From the NCBI GenBank assembly GCA_964368625.1, contig CAYJBH010000013.1:1-64000 (forward strand): 64,000 nt of DNA. The letters run 5' to 3'. This document shows positions 43,423-52,127 of this stretch, piece after piece; position 1 is the stretch's first letter, and each line of letters starts with the position of its first letter. The translations under genes were made by a program, and so were the position numbers. Below the pieces are notes generated by a model, which saw only the letters and a list, made by a program, of their open reading frames with translations, was not told the DNA's origin and did no database searches. The DNA comes from CAYJBH01 sp964368625 (GTDB lineage: Bacteria; Bacillota; Clostridia; Oscillospirales; Ruminococcaceae).

Positions 43423-44685
43423 ATGAAAAAAGCTACCTCATGTTTACACGCAGGTTATTCACCGAAAAACGGTGAACCCGGCGTACCACCAATTGTCCAA
43501 AGCACAACCTACAGATTCGATTCCACCGGTGAAATAGCAGGCCTTTTTGACATGCCTACGGCTCACCTATATTCTCGTTTTTCAAACCCGACAACCGACT
43601 GTGTTGAAAAAAAGATAGCTGAACTTGAAGGTGGGGCTGCCGCAATGTGTACCTCCTCCGGCCAGGCAGCAACAATGTTTGCTGTATTAAATATCTGTTC
43701 AGCCGGAGATAGTATTTTATGCTCTACAGCCATATATGGTGGCAGTTTAAACCTGTTATCAGTAACATTAAAACGTTATGGGATAGACTGCATATTCTTC
43801 GATCAAGCTAAAAGCGAGCAAGAAATTTCTGCATTAGTTAAGGCAAATACAAAATGTGTTTTTGCCGAAACACTTTCTAACCCCACCCTTAAGGTTCTTG
43901 ATATAGAAAAGATTGCATCGGTGGCACATTCTAATAATATACCGTTAATAGTCGATAACACCTTCCCAACACCTATACTTTGTCGCCCCATCGAGCATGG
44001 AGCAGATATCGTTATCCACTCCACCAGCAAATATATGGATGGACATGCGGTGCAGGTAGGCGGAGTTATAGTTGATAGTGGTAAGTTTAACTGGGATAAC
44101 GGTAAGTTTCCTGATTTTTGCACTCCGGACGAGAGCTACCATGGTGTGGTATACACCCGTGATTTTGGGGCTGTAGCTTATATAGTAAAGGCGCGTATGC
44201 AGCTCATGAGAGACTTTGGAGCCTACCCGTCGTCTCATTCATCCTTCCTGCTAAATATGGGTTTGGAGACGTTGGATGTTAGGATGGAACGTTACTGCCA
44301 AAACACCGTTAAAGTTGCAAACTACCTGTCTGATAACGATAAGATCAACTCGGTGAGCTATCCTGCATTAGAGGGAGATTCGCAGAACGAGTTGGCAAAA
44401 AAATATCTAAAGAATGGTTGTAGCGGAGTTATTTCGGTAGATATTAAGGGCGGAAGAGAAAAGGTAGAGCTATTCTGCGATTCGTTAAAGCTTGTTAGCC
44501 GTGAGGTGCATGTTGCCGATATAAGGAGCTGTATACTTCACCCTGCAAGCAGCACCCATCGCCAGCTAACCGAAGAACAACTTAAGGCTAGTGGAGTTTA
44601 TGTTGGCATTGTAAGGTTATCTATAGGGCTTGAGGATGTTGATGATATCATAGAGGATATAGAACAGGCGTTAGGAAAAATATAA
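43423..44685 (+). CDS. metY: O-acetylhomoserine sulfhydrylase-type PLP enzyme
   Basis: A 420-residue Cys/Met-metabolism PLP enzyme. Its motifs are Ser-Arg-Phe-Ser-Asn-Pro-Thr near residue 47, Ser-Ser-Gly-Gln-Ala-Ala near residue 80, Asp-Asn-Thr-Phe-Pro-Thr-Pro near residue 178, and the PLP lysine in His-Ser-Thr-Ser-Lys-Tyr-Met-Asp-Gly-His near residue 204. The length and the Met-Asp-Gly-His block favour O-acetylhomoserine sulfhydrylase. Methionine gamma-lyase or cystathionine gamma-synthase activity cannot be excluded. It is followed by recA after 20 bases, so recA may share its promoter. Confidence 0.85.
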   Translation: MKKATSCLHAGYSPKNGEPGVPPIVQSTTYRFDSTGEIAGLFDMPTAHLYSRFSNPTTDCVEKKIAELEGGAAAMCTSSGQAATMFAVLNICSAGDSILCSTAIYGGSLNLLSVTLKRYGIDCIFFDQAKSEQEISALVKANTKCVFAETLSNPTLKVLDIEKIASVAHSNNIPLIVDNTFPTPILCRPIEHGADIVIHSTSKYMDGHAVQVGGVIVDSGKFNWDNGKFPDFCTPDESYHGVVYTRDFGAVAYIVKARMQLMRDFGAYPSSHSSFLLNMGLETLDVRMERYCQNTVKVANYLSDNDKINSVSYPALEGDSQNELAKKYLKNGCSGVISVDIKGGREKVELFCDSLKLVSREVHVADIRSCILHPASSTHRQLTEEQLKASGVYVGIVRLSIGLEDVDDIIEDIEQALGKI

Positions 44686-44705
44686 TATAGGAGAGGGCGA
44701 ATACT

Positions 44706-45806
44706 ATGGCAAGCAAGAAGGAAGCATTGGATACCGCAATTGCTCATATCGAACGACAGTACGGCAAGGGAGCCGTAATGAAGCTTGGCGACAGCGTCGG
44801 AATGCAGGTAGATGCAATCTCTACCGGCTCGTTAGGCCTTGATGCTGCACTCGGAATAGGCGGACTTCCTCGTGGTAGGGTTGTAGAAATTTATGGCCCT
44901 GAGAGTAGCGGTAAAACCACACTTGCACTGCACTGTGTTGCTGAGGCTCAAAAAATAGGCGGTGAAGCAGCGTTTATCGATGTTGAGCATGCCTTAGACC
45001 CGGTTTATGCAAAGGCGCTTGGTGTAGACATAGATTCTCTCCTTGTTGCCCAGCCGGATACCGGTGAACAGGCACTTGAAATTACCGAGGCACTAGTGCG
45101 AAGCGGAGCAATTGATATCATCGTTATTGATAGTGTGGCGGCAATGGTGCCACGAGCCGAGATAGAGGGAGAGATGGGAGATTCTCACGTAGGCCTTCAA
45201 GCTAGGTTGATGAGTCAGGCTCTTAGAAAACTAACCGGAATACTAGGTAAAACAGCTACCATTTGTGTATTCATTAATCAGCTTCGCGAAAAGGTTGGAG
45301 TTGTATATGGAAATCCCGAAGTAACCAGTGGTGGTCGTGCATTGAAATACTATTCCTCGGTTAGAATAGATGTAAGAAGGATAGAGGGATTAAAAAACGG
45401 AACCGAATTTATCGGTAATAGAACCAGAGCAAAGGTTGTTAAAAACAAGGTGTCTCCGCCATTTAGAGAAGCAGAGTTTGACATCATGTTTGGTGAAGGC
45501 ATTTCTAAATATGGTGAGTTATTAGATATGGCTGTTAAGATGAACATCGTTCAAAGGGCCGGGGCTTGGTTTGCTTATGGTGAAACAAGACTTGGTCAGG
45601 GACGAGATAATGCTAAACAGTTTTTTAAAGATAACCCTGAAATATTTTCTGAGGTAGAACAAAAAGTTCGTGCAGGCATGACAAATTCTATAGAGGCACC
45701 ACCAAAACGTGCTGATATTGATAAACAGGAACCCACAGTTACAGCCGGTAAGGGAAAATCTACCGGAAAACGTCGAGGAGCGTCTATTGATATAGTAGTG
45801 GAGTAA
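44706..45806 (+). CDS. recA: Recombinase RecA
   Basis: A 366-residue strand-exchange ATPase. Walker A is Gly-Pro-Glu-Ser-Ser-Gly-Lys-Thr-Thr near residue 63. Walker B lies in Ile-Ile-Val-Ile-Asp-Ser-Val-Ala near residue 137. The loop Arg-Leu-Met-Ser-Gln-Ala-Leu-Arg-Lys-Leu and the Phe-Ile-Asn-Gln-Leu-Arg switch are present. The C-terminal tail is basic rather than strongly acidic. There is no own promoter or SOS box in the 20-base gap after metY; an AGGAGAG site precedes the ATG. Confidence 0.97.
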   Translation: MASKKEALDTAIAHIERQYGKGAVMKLGDSVGMQVDAISTGSLGLDAALGIGGLPRGRVVEIYGPESSGKTTLALHCVAEAQKIGGEAAFIDVEHALDPVYAKALGVDIDSLLVAQPDTGEQALEITEALVRSGAIDIIVIDSVAAMVPRAEIEGEMGDSHVGLQARLMSQALRKLTGILGKTATICVFINQLREKVGVVYGNPEVTSGGRALKYYSSVRIDVRRIEGLKNGTEFIGNRTRAKVVKNKVSPPFREAEFDIMFGEGISKYGELLDMAVKMNIVQRAGAWFAYGETRLGQGRDNAKQFFKDNPEIFSEVEQKVRAGMTNSIEAPPKRADIDKQEPTVTAGKGKSTGKRRGASIDIVVE

Positions 45807-45812
45807 GATTTT

Positions 45813-46502
45813 ATGCAGAACAAATCTATTTTGGTTTTAGAGGATGAAAAGGCTTTACGTGAGACACTTTGCAACCATTTAAACCTACTCGGCTATACAG
45901 TTTATCCCGCTGATACCATAAAAATAGCAGAGGTACAATCGGTGAGACATACCCCGGATTTGTATATTTTGGATGTAATGCTACCCGATGGTACCGGACT
46001 TGATTTTTGCCGTAGATTACGTGAATATTCGGCGGCACCGGTTATATTTTTAACCTGTCTTGACGATGCTGATGATATTGTAAACGGTATCGAGCAGGGC
46101 GGTGATGCATATCTTACAAAACCGGTAGACTATAATGTGTTATCGGCACATATCTTGGCACAACTAAGAAGGAGCGGTTCAAACTATACCGGCTCGGTTG
46201 ACCTTTATCCAATGAAGATAGATCTAATGCGTGGCGTGGTTATCATTGATGATTTTGAGATTGCATTGTCGCAAAAAGAGGCTCAGCTACTTGCATTCCT
46301 TGCTACTAATGTTGAACACGCATTTACTCGTGATGAAATTTTTAAAGAAGTTTGGGGTGATGGAGTAGATAGCGGAATTGTAAGAAAATACATTTCGATT
46401 CTTAGAAAAAAACTATCCGAGATAGAGGTGTGCCCCGTAGAGATTATCTCTACACCTCAGGGGAGATATCTTCTAAGTCGTCGAACAATGTCGGAATGGT
46501 AA
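45813..46502 (+). CDS. OmpR-family response regulator
   Basis: A 229-residue two-component regulator. The receiver (1-118) has Glu-Asp-Glu near residue 10, the phospho-Asp in Ile-Leu-Asp-Val-Met-Leu-Pro-Asp-Gly near residue 54, and a Lys-Pro near residue 103. A winged-helix DNA-binding domain (about 130-225) shows the transactivation-loop Phe-Thr-Arg-Asp-Glu-Ile-Phe-Lys-Glu-Val-Trp. It starts 7 bases after recA. Its last 53 bases overlap the 3' end of a convergent sensor kinase, its likely partner. Codon use resembles the neighbours. Confidence 0.92.
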   Translation: MQNKSILVLEDEKALRETLCNHLNLLGYTVYPADTIKIAEVQSVRHTPDLYILDVMLPDGTGLDFCRRLREYSAAPVIFLTCLDDADDIVNGIEQGGDAYLTKPVDYNVLSAHILAQLRRSGSNYTGSVDLYPMKIDLMRGVVIIDDFEIALSQKEAQLLAFLATNVEHAFTRDEIFKEVWGDGVDSGIVRKYISILRKKLSEIEVCPVEIISTPQGRYLLSRRTMSEW

Positions 46503-48468
46503 AGTAAATACTTGTGCCGATTCCCTCTTCACTTTCAACAAATATTCTACCACCGTGAGCTTCCACAATATGCTTACAAATGTATAATCCTAGTCCGGTT
46601 CCGGTATCATTACCAGAGCCGGAATCTTTTTTTGAGTAACGGTCGAACAATATGGGCAAAAGTTTGGCCGAGATTCCTGGTCCATTGTCTACGATGCCGA
46701 TCTTAATAAAGTCATCATCTATTCCTATATCTATTCTTATTTCACCATTAATGGTGTGGCGCATGGCATTAGCAACAAGATTAACAAGAACCTGCCTGAT
46801 TCGAGTCTCATCAATATTTACATCCGGTAGATCGTACACACGATTATAAATTACTCTATTGTTGTTTTTATTTAGGGCAGGGCAGTAGGTATCGAGGGTT
46901 GTTTTAATCATGGCATCAAGCTGTGTAGGTGTTCGCTTTAAAACCATACGCTCCTCTTCAATCTTGGCTAAATCTAGAAGCTGAGACACCATCAATGCAA
47001 GCCTATCCGACTCAGACGAGATAAGTCTGAGTCTTTTGGCATTTTCAGCAATATTCCCTTCCTGCATAAGGCTTCTAGAGCTGGTTTGCGCATAGCCTGA
47101 AATCACAGCGAGAGGGGTTTTAAGCTCATGAGATATGTTTGCAAGAAACTTAGTTTTAAGCAAGTCGAGCTTACGAAGTGATTCCCTTTCAGCCTTAACA
47201 GCCTGGCTATATTGCATCGCCTCTAGGGTGCGCCTTCGGTTCATCATAAACAGGTATATGAGCTGGGTTACTATTAGTAATAGCATTGCAATATCGGTAA
47301 AGGTATATACCCCGCTAACAACAAGGCTGTCTACAACAATAAAGTCATATACGGTAGCAAGTGCTAACGCAACCATGCCAAATAATGAAATTATGTGCTC
47401 AGGCCAAAAACTTTTCATTTTCATAAAAAAAGGAATTAGGAAAAGTAGGTAGGCAATAGGGGATAGTACACCATAGATACTGATAATAGATGTGAAGAAA
47501 ATTGGTTCGGTAAGGCTAATTATTGCAATTAAAATTAGTGTTATAGCCCCCATAACCCACAACATTGGGTTAGGTATAATGTTTGGGAAAACGGTGCTAA
47601 AATACATTATGAAGAAGAACATAATTATTGGTTGCCCGAGATAATATGCATAGTAAACGAAATTTTCGGTAGCAATCGGAATAATTTCCGAAAAAGTACC
47701 GCCCTCCATTCCGCTATTAATGGCGGTAAACATGCATACCACGGCAAGCCAAAGGTTTTCTGTCTGGTTGATGTGTGTAAAGAAAAGTGCAAGGGTGAGC
47801 ATACCAAACCCAATATAGATACCTACTAAAACAGCGTCGAAGCTGCGCCCAACCGGGGTAAAAACATAGCCTGGGTCGGTGTTAACTAAGGAAATATAGG
47901 CAACAAGTGGTGTGCCATGTTCGTTGCTGTTCATAAATGAAGCTATCTGTATTATTAGATCGATATAGCCGTTTTCATCTGGACTAGCATAGATAGTTAA
48001 GGGGGTTCTACCTATTTCAACATCATCCACATTGTCGGCAGGCATACCGCTGGTATCAACAATCTGACCGTTAGCATAGGCAAGTGCAGAATAAAAATCC
48101 CCTTCCATAGATATCTTGTAGGCTTGTCCGTTTTGTGGAACTTTAATTTTAAATCGTTGGGTAAGATACTCTGTTGAGGCATCCGGATTAATAGTAACAG
48201 CGTCATAGTTGTCAATATTATCAGGTGTTAATAACATATTTGGATAGTAGTGGGTAGATGTAAGTTGATAAACTTTATCTTCAAAGTCGCTTGTAGAAAT
48301 GTCATAGGTATCTATAGTGTTACTTTGCGCGTTAACTGAATATGTTTTAGTGTTTCCATAATGTTCATCCCGAGAAAAACCACCAATAACTAACAAGGTT
48401 ACGAGGGTGATAGAGATTAGTGCCAGTAAAACTTCGCTGTATTCCCTTATAAAATTCTTAGTACGCAT
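46450..48468 (-). CDS. Membrane sensor histidine kinase, 7TMR-DISM type
   Basis: About 672 residues. A signal/first membrane helix (about 10-30) leads to an extracytoplasmic domain (about 35-215), seven membrane helices (about 220-420), a dimerisation helix with the phospho-His in Ile-Ser-His-Glu-Leu-Lys-Thr-Pro near residue 445, and an ATPase domain with Asn-Leu-Val-Ala-Asn-Ala, Asp-Asn-Gly-Pro-Gly-Ile and Gly-Thr-Gly-Leu-Gly-Leu. The layout matches kinases with a diverse intracellular-signalling 7TM module. The ATG at 48468 with AAGGAA is chosen over 48504. The ligand is unknown. Confidence 0.9.
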   Translation of the reverse strand: MRTKNFIREYSEVLLALISITLVTLLVIGGFSRDEHYGNTKTYSVNAQSNTIDTYDISTSDFEDKVYQLTSTHYYPNMLLTPDNIDNYDAVTINPDASTEYLTQRFKIKVPQNGQAYKISMEGDFYSALAYANGQIVDTSGMPADNVDDVEIGRTPLTIYASPDENGYIDLIIQIASFMNSNEHGTPLVAYISLVNTDPGYVFTPVGRSFDAVLVGIYIGFGMLTLALFFTHINQTENLWLAVVCMFTAINSGMEGGTFSEIIPIATENFVYYAYYLGQPIIMFFFIMYFSTVFPNIIPNPMLWVMGAITLILIAIISLTEPIFFTSIISIYGVLSPIAYLLFLIPFFMKMKSFWPEHIISLFGMVALALATVYDFIVVDSLVVSGVYTFTDIAMLLLIVTQLIYLFMMNRRRTLEAMQYSQAVKAERESLRKLDLLKTKFLANISHELKTPLAVISGYAQTSSRSLMQEGNIAENAKRLRLISSESDRLALMVSQLLDLAKIEEERMVLKRTPTQLDAMIKTTLDTYCPALNKNNNRVIYNRVYDLPDVNIDETRIRQVLVNLVANAMRHTINGEIRIDIGIDDDFIKIGIVDNGPGISAKLLPILFDRYSKKDSGSGNDTGTGLGLYICKHIVEAHGGRIFVESEEGIGTSIYFTIPTLFDDLEDISPEV

Positions 48469-48672
48469 TAAAAGTTCCTTTCGGCGATCTCCTACTAACC
48501 TCATATTATCATAAATACAACCTTATTTCAACCAATATGTTAAATAAACAGATTGCTTTTGCATTGCCCTATCAGACAACTTGCGAGCGCAGTTAGATAG
48601 CTGTAAAAATAGTAAGGTTAATACACAAGATATAGTTTGTAAACAGATAGCACCATTAATGTATCGTATTAC

Positions 48673-48756
48673 TTGTCAAGCTCAGCATTTCTAAATTATA
48701 AAATAATGCTATAAGAGCACTAATGCTTATCCGGCTATGGATAGGTTAGCTTTTTT
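48673..48756 (+). promoter_or_regulatory. Promoter followed by attenuator-like hairpin
   Basis: TTGTCA (48673-48678) and TATAAA (48697-48702) are 18 bases apart. A few bases downstream a hairpin (left arm 48720-48732, right arm 48739-48749) runs into six T residues at 48751-48756, like a rho-independent terminator. Nothing coding lies upstream on this strand, so the hairpin would stop the leader RNA of the SipL-like gene unless relieved. The stretch 48469-48672 is AT-rich and I see nothing in it. Confidence 0.4.
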
Positions 48757-48810
48757 ATGAAGTAGGAAAAAAACAAAATGTGAGGTGGGAAAAAACAATT
48801 AGGCAAAAGC

Positions 48811-49005
48811 GGAACGGCAATTGCACATCCCTAACTATGAGAAGAACTCACATTGCTTGCTGCCCCCCATGCAATTGCCAATCATAGGTGCAACTATCTC
48901 GCTTCACTCGCTTTATCGTGGGGGGAGGTGGATCGTTCTGCTCAACTCTTTGTTCACTGCAGTGAACAAAGAGTTCCACCCACTGCTGTGGTCTGGGGAA
49001 CGGAA
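48811..49005. repeat. Palindrome-rich GC island upstream of the SPOCS/LysM gene
   Basis: This 200-base island is richer in G and C than its surroundings. It contains GGCAATTGC (48816-48824) paired with GCAATTGCC (48871-48879), a C6/G6 pair (about 48863-48868 and 48919-48924), and a perfect 32-bp palindrome at about 48945-48976 centred on CTGCAG. A GTTCC/GGAAC stem (about 48973-49000) encloses CCAC/GTGG. The overlapping 72-codon frame (48821-49039) looks accidental. It may be a mobile repeat (MITE-like), a cruciform-forming element, or a structured leader RNA. Confidence 0.55.
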
Positions 49006-49078
49006 AAAAACAACTAATATGAATAATATCAGGTCTTAAATAATATATATTTTATGAAACAATAAGGGGGAACTAATT

Positions 49079-50575
49079 ATGGATGCTATAATTCAAAGCA
49101 AAAACATTCCGGTTTATCGAGGATTAACCGACAGCTATTTTGAGCTGCCGATTGAAACCGAAATACTGGTTCCGGACTATGTTGCCGAAGTGTTCAGAAT
49201 AATAAAGTGCACGGTAGGCCATACGGTATTTCAAAAAAGCATGATATCGGGAAAAATATTGATTGAAGGTTATCATAAAGTTTCGGTCTTTTATCAGGCT
49301 GAAAACAGCAGCGCTATCTGCCAGATAGAACAAAAACTTCCATTTTCAAAAAGTCTTGATTATAGAGGCGAGTGTATCGGAGAACATCGCATAACGGTTA
49401 ATGGTCAATGCGAGTATCTTAACTGTAGGGCCATTAACCAAAGAAGGATTGACGTTAGAGGATCATACGGTATGACAGCTTCGTTGCGATCCTTTGATGA
49501 GATGCCGGCGGTTGGCGCTATCGACTCCGAAACTATTTATCAAAAGTTTAATGAACTTAGCTATATCAGTTATAATTCAACTGTTGAAAAACAGTTTACA
49601 TTAGAACACGATGTTGAGTTTTATGAGGCACCCCGAAGTGTTCTTTATAACTATAGCGGGGCAAGTGTTAGTTCGGTAGAACAGGTAGGCGACCGAATTA
49701 TAGTAAAAGGCGAGGTTAAAACCTCGATTAGCTATATTTCTAACCAAGAAACCTTTATAAAGGAGGTTAAAACAATACCGGTAAATCAGGTTTTAGAGGT
49801 GGATGTTGAGGAAGGAGAGCTAATAATTTGCCCAACCATAACCATAAATAGTTGCAGTGTGATGGAGTCGGAAAATGAGGGTTATGTAGTTTCTTTAAAC
49901 TGCGTTATATCAGCGGCCATCTACCTTGAGCAGAATCAAACGGTGGTAAAAGATGCCTTTTCAGCTGAATCAAATTACTGTACCACATATAGTAATGTCG
50001 AGCTACTTAGTGATAGGGAGAGGGTGGCTACAGATATGACTCTTAGCATACCAGTGCCTATCATAGAGGATATTGTGTCGGTAGTTGATAGCTTTACAAC
50101 TATCGGAGCAATAAAGGTGCAGCACTCTGAAATTGGCTCACAACTAATGGGAGAGCTAACGGTACATTTAATATGTGAAAATGAGCTGGGAGAGCTATGC
50201 TGTCTCGACAATGCAGGAGAATATAAAATTTCTACTACAGGTAGCATTAATGAATCAAGCTTTATAGATCTGGCTGCATCGGTAACAAATACAGTATGCA
50301 ATCTTTCAGGGAAAGAGGTTTCGGTAGAGGTATCTGTATCTGTTTATGGCATTATCTGTAGGAAAAGCAGCTTTAGTATTTTACAGAGTATCGAGCTAAC
50401 CGATACAGTATCGGAGGAGGCGAATGCAGCGCTTTGTATCTACTTTGCAGATGCGGGAGAGGCAGTTTTTGATATTGCCAAAAGATACGGAGCATCACCC
50501 GAAGGAATAATGTCTCACAATAGCTTAACAGAAGAGATATTGAAATCAAAACAGCGACTTATAGTGCCGGTTTAA
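49079..50575 (+). CDS. SPOCS (DUF3794) and LysM protein, SipL-like
   Basis: A 498-residue protein with repeated DUF3794/SPOCS beta-domains (about 30-110, 175-265 and 320-410) and a C-terminal LysM (about 453-498) with Ala-Gly-Glu-Ala-Val-Phe-Asp-Ile-Ala-Lys-Arg-Tyr and the closing Leu-Ile-Val-Pro-Val. This is the layout of Clostridioides SipL, which binds SpoIVA at the forespore surface and is needed for coat assembly. Lying directly before spoIVA supports the same job. A GGGGGAA site precedes the ATG. Expression in the mother cell would be expected, but I see no clear sigma-E promoter. Confidence 0.85.
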   Translation: MDAIIQSKNIPVYRGLTDSYFELPIETEILVPDYVAEVFRIIKCTVGHTVFQKSMISGKILIEGYHKVSVFYQAENSSAICQIEQKLPFSKSLDYRGECIGEHRITVNGQCEYLNCRAINQRRIDVRGSYGMTASLRSFDEMPAVGAIDSETIYQKFNELSYISYNSTVEKQFTLEHDVEFYEAPRSVLYNYSGASVSSVEQVGDRIIVKGEVKTSISYISNQETFIKEVKTIPVNQVLEVDVEEGELIICPTITINSCSVMESENEGYVVSLNCVISAAIYLEQNQTVVKDAFSAESNYCTTYSNVELLSDRERVATDMTLSIPVPIIEDIVSVVDSFTTIGAIKVQHSEIGSQLMGELTVHLICENELGELCCLDNAGEYKISTTGSINESSFIDLAASVTNTVCNLSGKEVSVEVSVSVYGIICRKSSFSILQSIELTDTVSEEANAALCIYFADAGEAVFDIAKRYGASPEGIMSHNSLTEEILKSKQRLIVPV

Positions 50576-50642
50576 CCAAGTTAAAAACCACAATCAACAA
50601 TATAGAATAGCATGAAATGTGCGGAAAGGAATAGGCTCATAG

Positions 50643-51902
50643 ATGGAAAATTTTGATATATACAGCGATATTGCACAGCGAACCGGCGGGGATATCTATA
50701 TAGGTGTTGTTGGTCCGGTGAGAACAGGAAAAAGTACATTTATAAAACGTTTTATGGAGGAAATGATTTTACCTGAGATAGACAGTGTTCCGTTAAGAAA
50801 TCGAACCGTAGATGAACTTCCACAGTCAGCAACCGGCAAAACAATTATGACAACCGAACCCAAGTTTATACCTGAGCAGTCAATAGCAATACAGCTAGAA
50901 AACGGAACACATTTTAACTCGAGATTAATAGATTGTGTTGGCTATGTTGTGGAAGGTGCAATGGGTCATGAAGAAAATGGTGAACCAAGAATGGTGAAAT
51001 CGCCATGGTTTGAAAAAGATATACCATTTGACACCGCTGCTGAAATTGGCACAAAAAAGGTGATTAGAGATCATTCAACCATAGGACTTGTTATAACAAC
51101 AGATGGTACTATAGGGGATATACCTCGTGTTGCATACCAGGAAGCTGAGCAGAGGGTTATCGAAGAACTGCTGGAGATTAAAAAGCCTTTTGTAGTTTTG
51201 CTCAACACCATCGATCCATACAGTGAACAGGCAATTGCATTGGCACAAGGGCTTTCACAAAGATACGGGGTTACGGTAAAACCTGTTAACTGTCTCGACC
51301 TAGGAGAATCAGAATTTGCCGATATACTTCGCTCAGTGTTATATGAATTTCCGGTAAAAGAAATTCGGGTTGACATGCCTCGCTGGATTAACCTACTAGA
51401 AAAAGGACATTGGCTTCAACAGTCGGTATATCAGGATGTTCTTGTTTTTGCAGATAAGGTAGAGCACATTAAAGAACTTTGTGATGTTGCCACTATTATG
51501 GAAAATCCTAATGTAAACGATTGCTGTTTAGAGGATGTGAATCTTGGCACCGGAAGCGTAACCATTGCATTAACTCTAAACGATGATATTTTTTATAAAA
51601 TTCTTGGTGAAACCACAGGTCTTAATATTGTGGATGAAGCAAGTCTGATGCCCTGTATAATTAAGCTTGCAAGGGACAAGAGGGAGTATGAAAAGATAAA
51701 ACATGCCCTCGACGAAGTAGAGGCAACCGGCTATGGAATAGTTATGCCAACACGAGAGGAGCTTGTTCTTGAAGAACCGGAAATTATTAAACAGTCAGGA
51801 AGATTTGGTGTTAAAATTCGTGCAGGGGCACCTTCAATACATATTGAATGTATCAAACAGAAGTTATGTTTTTGGGGGATGTGCGGGGAAAGGTCGGCGT
51901 GA
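50643..51902 (+). CDS. spoIVA: Stage IV sporulation protein A, C-terminally truncated
   Basis: 419 residues against about 492 in the family. The N-terminal ATPase has Gly-Pro-Val-Arg-Thr-Gly-Lys-Ser-Thr near residue 23, Thr-Glu-Pro-Lys-Phe-Ile-Pro, Asp-Cys-Val-Gly-Tyr and Thr-Thr-Asp-Gly-Thr-Ile-Gly-Asp. The match to SpoIVA is clear up to Ala-Pro-Ser-Ile-His-Ile near residue 401, after which 18 unrelated, Cys-rich residues lead to a stop. The missing roughly 88 residues are not found in any frame downstream, so this is a real loss rather than a simple frameshift. SpoIVA polymerises around the forespore to build the coat base, and its C-terminus contacts SpoVM in Bacillus. Function here may be impaired. 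Confidence 0.9.
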   Translation: MENFDIYSDIAQRTGGDIYIGVVGPVRTGKSTFIKRFMEEMILPEIDSVPLRNRTVDELPQSATGKTIMTTEPKFIPEQSIAIQLENGTHFNSRLIDCVGYVVEGAMGHEENGEPRMVKSPWFEKDIPFDTAAEIGTKKVIRDHSTIGLVITTDGTIGDIPRVAYQEAEQRVIEELLEIKKPFVVLLNTIDPYSEQAIALAQGLSQRYGVTVKPVNCLDLGESEFADILRSVLYEFPVKEIRVDMPRWINLLEKGHWLQQSVYQDVLVFADKVEHIKELCDVATIMENPNVNDCCLEDVNLGTGSVTIALTLNDDIFYKILGETTGLNIVDEASLMPCIIKLARDKREYEKIKHALDEVEATGYGIVMPTREELVLEEPEIIKQSGRFGVKIRAGAPSIHIECIKQKLCFWGMCGERSA

Positions 51903-51972
51903 GAGGAGGTTTGAGGTGGGGGTTCATATAATAATCTAATAATGCATGATAAATAAAATGAATAGTTTATGA

Positions 51973-52004
51973 AAGCGCTTCATGTGATGATGAAGAGCTT
52001 TTTT
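51973..52004 (+). terminator. Rho-independent terminator after spoIVA
   Basis: An 11-base imperfect stem (51973-51983 with 51990-52000) has a 6-base loop and is followed by T residues at 52001-52004. The preceding bases 51878-51925 are unusually G-rich, right at the spoIVA breakpoint. Confidence 0.65.
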
Positions 52005-52058
52005 GTTTATTGTATTATAAAACAACATCTGAATTATAGACACTATCAATAAAAAGTG

Positions 52059-52086
52059 TTGAAATACTGTATTTTTATGGTATAAT
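52059..52086 (+). promoter_or_regulatory. Promoter of the polysaccharide island
   Basis: TTGAAA (52059-52064) and TATAAT (52081-52086) are 16 bases apart. The first island gene starts 42 bases further on. Confidence 0.6.
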
Positions 52087-52127
52087 ATAAAAGTTAGTAT
52101 ATTAATAATAATAGAGTGTAAGCTAAT

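Noticed and set aside
44686..44705. SOS box in front of recA
   Set aside because: The 20-base gap has no GAAC-N4-GTTC-type dyad; recA appears to rely on upstream transcription.
48821..49039. A 72-codon frame upstream of the SipL-like gene
   Set aside because: It runs through nested palindromes, lacks a ribosome site and resembles translated repeat DNA.
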